From contig KL370879.1 of the NCBI GenBank assembly GCA_000702245.1, positions 31,353 to 95,352 on the forward strand: a stretch of 64,000 nt of DNA. The letters run 5' to 3'. Of the stretch, positions 61,242 to 64,000 are shown in pieces. The notes under the pieces were generated by a model. That model was given only the letters and a program-made list of their open reading frames with translations, did no database searches and was not told where the DNA came from. The DNA is from Lachnospiraceae bacterium C6A11. Its GTDB lineage: Bacteria; Bacillota; Clostridia; Lachnospirales; Lachnospiraceae. Position 1 is the stretch's first letter, and each line of letters begins with the position of its first letter. The position numbers were made by a program, and so were the translations under genes.

Positions 61242-61694
61242 TTATTCCTCTTCAGAATCGCTCATTTCTTCCTTTTCTTCATCTGCTTCATCGTCTTCTA
61301 CGTCGGACTCAGCTTCTGCTTCTTCACTATCTTCGGAAGAACCGAGTATATCATCAATCTTCTTAGCCATCTCCACACCGTATTCGATCGAATTATCGAG
61401 TGTGAAGGTAAGTTCAGGAGTATTACGAAGATTCAGCTTGGCTGCAAGCTCTCTTCTGATGAAGCCCTTTGCAGACTCAAGGCCTTTGATGCAGTCATTC
61501 TTTCTGTCACTGTCACCAAGCACGCTGATATAAACCTTACAGTATTTCAGGTCCTTCGTAACCTCCAGCTTTGTGATGGTCGTTCTTACAGGATCGATGC
61601 GGGGATCCTTCAGATCATACATGATTATATGACTGAGAACCCTCTGCACGTCGCTGTTCGTACGGCCGCCTCTATAGTTATTTCCTTTTCTCAT
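61242..61694 (-). CDS. rbfA: Ribosome-binding factor A
   Basis: A 150-residue RbfA, a KH-fold factor needed for late 30S assembly. The core (about 5-110) shows [18 protein letters not shown] and [15 protein letters not shown] [13 protein letters not shown]. The C-terminal about 35 residues are a very acidic Glu/Asp/Ser tail, longer than in model species. It overlaps the end of infB by 4 bp. Confidence 0.95.
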   Translation of the reverse strand: MRKGNNYRGGRTNSDVQRVLSHIIMYDLKDPRIDPVRTTITKLEVTKDLKYCKVYISVLGDSDRKNDCIKGLESAKGFIRRELAAKLNLRNTPELTFTLDNSIEYGVEMAKKIDDILGSSEDSEEAEAESDVEDDEADEEKEEMSDSEEE

Positions 61695-64000
61695 GTTCTT
61701 GGAACCTCAACCATTTTGTAGCACTCGATCTGATCATCAACCTTAATATCGTTGAAGTCTTCAAATACAAGTCCGCACTCAAATCCGGCCTTGACCTCCT
61801 TGACATCATCCTTGAATCTCTTGAGTGAAGCAAGCTTTCCTTCGAAGATCTGCTCGCCGTCTCTTGTGATCCTTGCTGAGCATCCACGCTCAACAACACC
61901 GTCAAGGACATATGAACCTGCGATAGTACCGATTCCTGAAGCCTTGTAGGTCTGTCTAACCTCTACATGACCGATAACCTTCTCCTCGAAAATAGGATCC
62001 AGCATACCCTTCATGGCAGATTCAATATCGTCAATAGCATTGTAAATAACTCTGTATAATCTTACATCAACCTTCTCCTGGTCGGCAAGCGCCTTAGCCT
62101 GGGTATCAGGTCTGATGTTAAAGCCTATGATAATAGCATTTGATGCAGCTGCAAGTGTAACGTCCGACTCATTAATGGCACCAACGCCTGAGTGGATGCA
62201 CTTGATAACGATCTCATCATTTGAAAGCTTGAGAAGACTCTGCTTAACAGCCTCAACTGAACCCTGAACGTCAGCCTTGATGATAAGATCAAGCTCCTTA
62301 ACTGTACCCTCCTGCATCTTGTTGAAGAGGTCATCAAGAGACATACCACGCTTAGTCTCAGCAACAAGGTTCTCCTTGCCTCTGGTCTTAAATGCATCTG
62401 TGATCTCTCTTGCTTCCTTCTCATTCTTTGTTGTAAGGAAGATATCACCTGAGTTTGGAACACCGTTCAGACCGATGATCTCTACAGGGGTTGAAGGAGT
62501 TGCCTCCTTAACACGTCTCTGCTTGTGATCGGTCATGGCTCTTACACGTCCGCTCACCTCGCCGATAGCGATATGGTCACCAACCTTAAGAGTACCCTTC
62601 TGAACAAGAAGTGTTGCAACAGGTCCGCGTCCCTTATCAAGACGTGCCTCAAGTACAAGTCCTCTTGCCATACGATCCTTATTAGCCTTAAGCTCAAGGA
62701 TATCAGCTGTAAGAAGTATCATATCAAGGAGGTTATCAAGACCTTCCTTAGTATGAGCTGATACAGGGCAGAATATAGTAGATCCGCCCCAATCCTCTGC
62801 GATAAGGCCGTACTCTGTAAGCTCCTGCTTAACTCTCTCTATATTTGCGCTTTCCTTATCAATCTTGTTTACGGCAACGATGATCTCGATACCGGCAGCC
62901 TTAGCATGGTTGATAGCTTCGATTGTCTGAGGCATAACACCATCATCGGCAGCTACAACAAGAATAGCGATATCTGTAGACTGAGCACCACGCATACGCA
63001 TAGCTGTGAATGCCTCATGTCCAGGTGTATCAAGGAAAGTGATCCTCTGATCTCCTACCTTAACAACGTAAGCACCGATATGCTGGGTAATACCACCGGC
63101 CTCACCCTCGGTAACCTTACTCTTTCTGATAGCATCAAGAAGTGAAGTTTTACCATGATCAACGTGTCCCATTACGCAGACAACCGGTGGTCTTGGTGTA
63201 AGTGTCTCTTCAGGATCTTCTTCATCCTTGAGAAGCTCCTCAATTACATCAACCTTCTCCTCTTCCTCAGCTATACAGTTATATTCAAGTGCGATCTCCG
63301 CAGCATCCTCGTAAGAAAGATCTGTATTTACAGTAACCATCTTACCCTCAAGGAAAAGCTTCTTGATAAGTGCATTTACAGGCTGCTTAAGCTTGTCTGC
63401 AAGCTCCTTAACTGAAATAACCTCAGGAAGTGTGATCGTCTTGATTACAGGCTCAACAGGCTCCTTCTTCTGTGGTTCCTTCTTAGGAGCTTCCTTCTTT
63501 CCGGAATCCTTTCTGAACTGGTTCTTTCCTGCAGGTTCCTTTTCCTCTCTGTCGCGGCGGTCTCTCTCGTATTTCTCTTTATCACGATTGTCACGTCTTG
63601 ACTCTCTTGCGCTCTTCTCGCGGCTGCGCTGATCATCTGTACCACCGCTGCTTTCTCTTCTGCGATTGTCGCTTCTTGACTCTCTTTGTGGCTTATCGTA
63701 ATCGTCGTCCTTATCCATTCCGGCCATAGCTCTGTTGTCGAACTTAGGGCGTCTGTCTCCGTCCGGTCTTGGACGTCTGTCATCAGGACGCATCGGTCTA
63801 TCTCCGTCCGGACGTGGTCTTCTCTCTCCATCAGGACGCATTGGACGTCTGTCTCCATCCGGACGTGGTCTTCTCTCTCCATCCGGTCTTGGACGTCTGT
63901 CGTCAGGACGCATCGGTCTCTCTCCATCAGGACGTGGTCTTCTCTCACCATCAGGACGCATTAGGCGTCTGTCTCCATCCGGGCGTGGACGTCTGTCATC
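61691..64000 (-). CDS. infB: Translation initiation factor IF-2 (5' end outside the window)
   Basis: The frame is open to the window edge, so the N-terminus is missing. What is seen, about 769 codons, has three parts. A low-complexity Arg/Pro/Asp/Gly segment holds repeated [16 protein letters not shown] units over the first 80 or so codons. A charged linker and IF-2 N domain follow (about 180-230 of the visible part). The GTPase has [20 protein letters not shown] and the SAHTKEG loop, followed by domains II to IV. It brings initiator tRNA to the 30S subunit. The RPDG repeats are nearly identical at DNA level. Confidence 0.96.
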   Translation of the reverse strand, partial: DDRRPRPDGDRRLMRPDGERRPRPDGERPMRPDDRRPRPDGERRPRPDGDRRPMRPDGERRPRPDGDRPMRPDDRRPRPDGDRRPKFDNRAMAGMDKDDDYDKPQRESRSDNRRRESSGGTDDQRSREKSARESRRDNRDKEKYERDRRDREEKEPAGKNQFRKDSGKKEAPKKEPQKKEPVEPVIKTITLPEVISVKELADKLKQPVNALIKKLFLEGKMVTVNTDLSYEDAAEIALEYNCIAEEEEKVDVIEELLKDEEDPEETLTPRPPVVCVMGHVDHGKTSLLDAIRKSKVTEGEAGGITQHIGAYVVKVGDQRITFLDTPGHEAFTAMRMRGAQSTDIAILVVAADDGVMPQTIEAINHAKAAGIEIIVAVNKIDKESANIERVKQELTEYGLIAEDWGGSTIFCPVSAHTKEGLDNLLDMILLTADILELKANKDRMARGLVLEARLDKGRGPVATLLVQKGTLKVGDHIAIGEVSGRVRAMTDHKQRRVKEATPSTPVEIIGLNGVPNSGDIFLTTKNEKEAREITDAFKTRGKENLVAETKRGMSLDDLFNKMQEGTVKELDLIIKADVQGSVEAVKQSLLKLSNDEIVIKCIHSGVGAINESDVTLAAASNAIIIGFNIRPDTQAKALADQEKVDVRLYRVIYNAIDDIESAMKGMLDPIFEEKVIGHVEVRQTYKASGIGTIAGSYVLDGVVERGCSARITRDGEQIFEGKLASLKRFKDDVKEVKAGFECGLVFEDFNDIKVDDQIECYKMVEVPRT

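Noticed and set aside
63700..64000. Repetitive DNA that at first sight resembles a CRISPR array
   Set aside because: Units are irregular, multiples of three and translate into the known low-complexity region of IF-2. There are no unique spacers.

Overview
The window reads as one continuous stretch of chromosome from a low-to-moderate GC Gram-positive anaerobe of the class Clostridia. The best fit is the family Lachnospiraceae (Butyrivibrio / Roseburia / Coprococcus-like). This is an inference from protein style and gene order: infB-rbfA-nrnA-truB-ribF, secG-rnr-smpB-ssrA, gap-pgk-tpiA, two LTA-synthase-like phosphoglycerol transferases, a SpoVK-type AAA+ protein and several AGGAGG-type ribosome binding sites. 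No rRNA, CRISPR array, prophage or insertion sequence was seen. Nearly all genes lie on the minus strand. The plus-strand islands are the DtxR/YprB pair (24.0-25.6 kb), the PHP-phosphatase/metA pair (50.3-52.2 kb) and an Lrp regulator (57.0-57.4 kb).

Layout. 0-6.3 kb: tRNA-Gly, a sodium symporter coupled to birA, a patatin-like lipase, an Lrp regulator, an LTA-synthase-like enzyme and a 49-residue membrane peptide. 6.4-11.7 kb: pyrE plus a CoA-precursor operon read as DUF2520 reductase-panB-panC-panD-coaBC, behind a strong promoter with a 12-bp inverted repeat around its -35 box. 12-20 kb: a giant propeller hybrid kinase, an argD-like aminotransferase and tex. 20-25.6 kb: a heterodimeric ABC exporter diverging from a DtxR-family regulator and YprB nuclease. 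25.6-30.4 kb: a second phosphoglycerol transferase, a repeat-rich membrane protein and a MATE exporter. 30.4-36.4 kb: ssrA, smpB, rnr, secG, mscL and a SpoVK-like ATPase. 36.4-39.7 kb: tpiA, pgk, gap. 39.9-48 kb: a PARG-DUF1653 fusion, then a run of ABC exporter, NarL-type two-component system, lipoprotein barnase and barstar. 48-58 kb: a transglutaminase-like surface protein, PHP phosphatase, metA, ligA, a HerA-like ATPase, rluF and lrp. 58-64 kb: tRNA-Arg, ribF, truB, nrnA, rbfA and infB, which runs off the window.

The most unusual signal is non-coding. Five intergenic hairpins (6359-6420, 8916-8983, 9881-9950, 42900-42959, 52194-52261) have long stems of unrelated sequence whose pairing is kept, and all cap the same conserved loop of about 24 nt. 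In four copies the departures from Watson-Crick pairing are almost all G-U wobbles on one strand, so the element looks like RNA. Every copy sits 12-37 nt past a stop codon, and three lie in the pan/pyrE cluster. I do not recognise it as a named family.

Other points of interest are a hybrid kinase whose H-box histidine codon reads asparagine, a lipid-anchored barnase with its barstar behind an ABC/two-component operon, and a possible metal-regulated ~90-nt transcript diverging from the DtxR gene. Also notable are a candidate operator on the pan operon and a CRP-like palindrome before the ABC/two-component operon.
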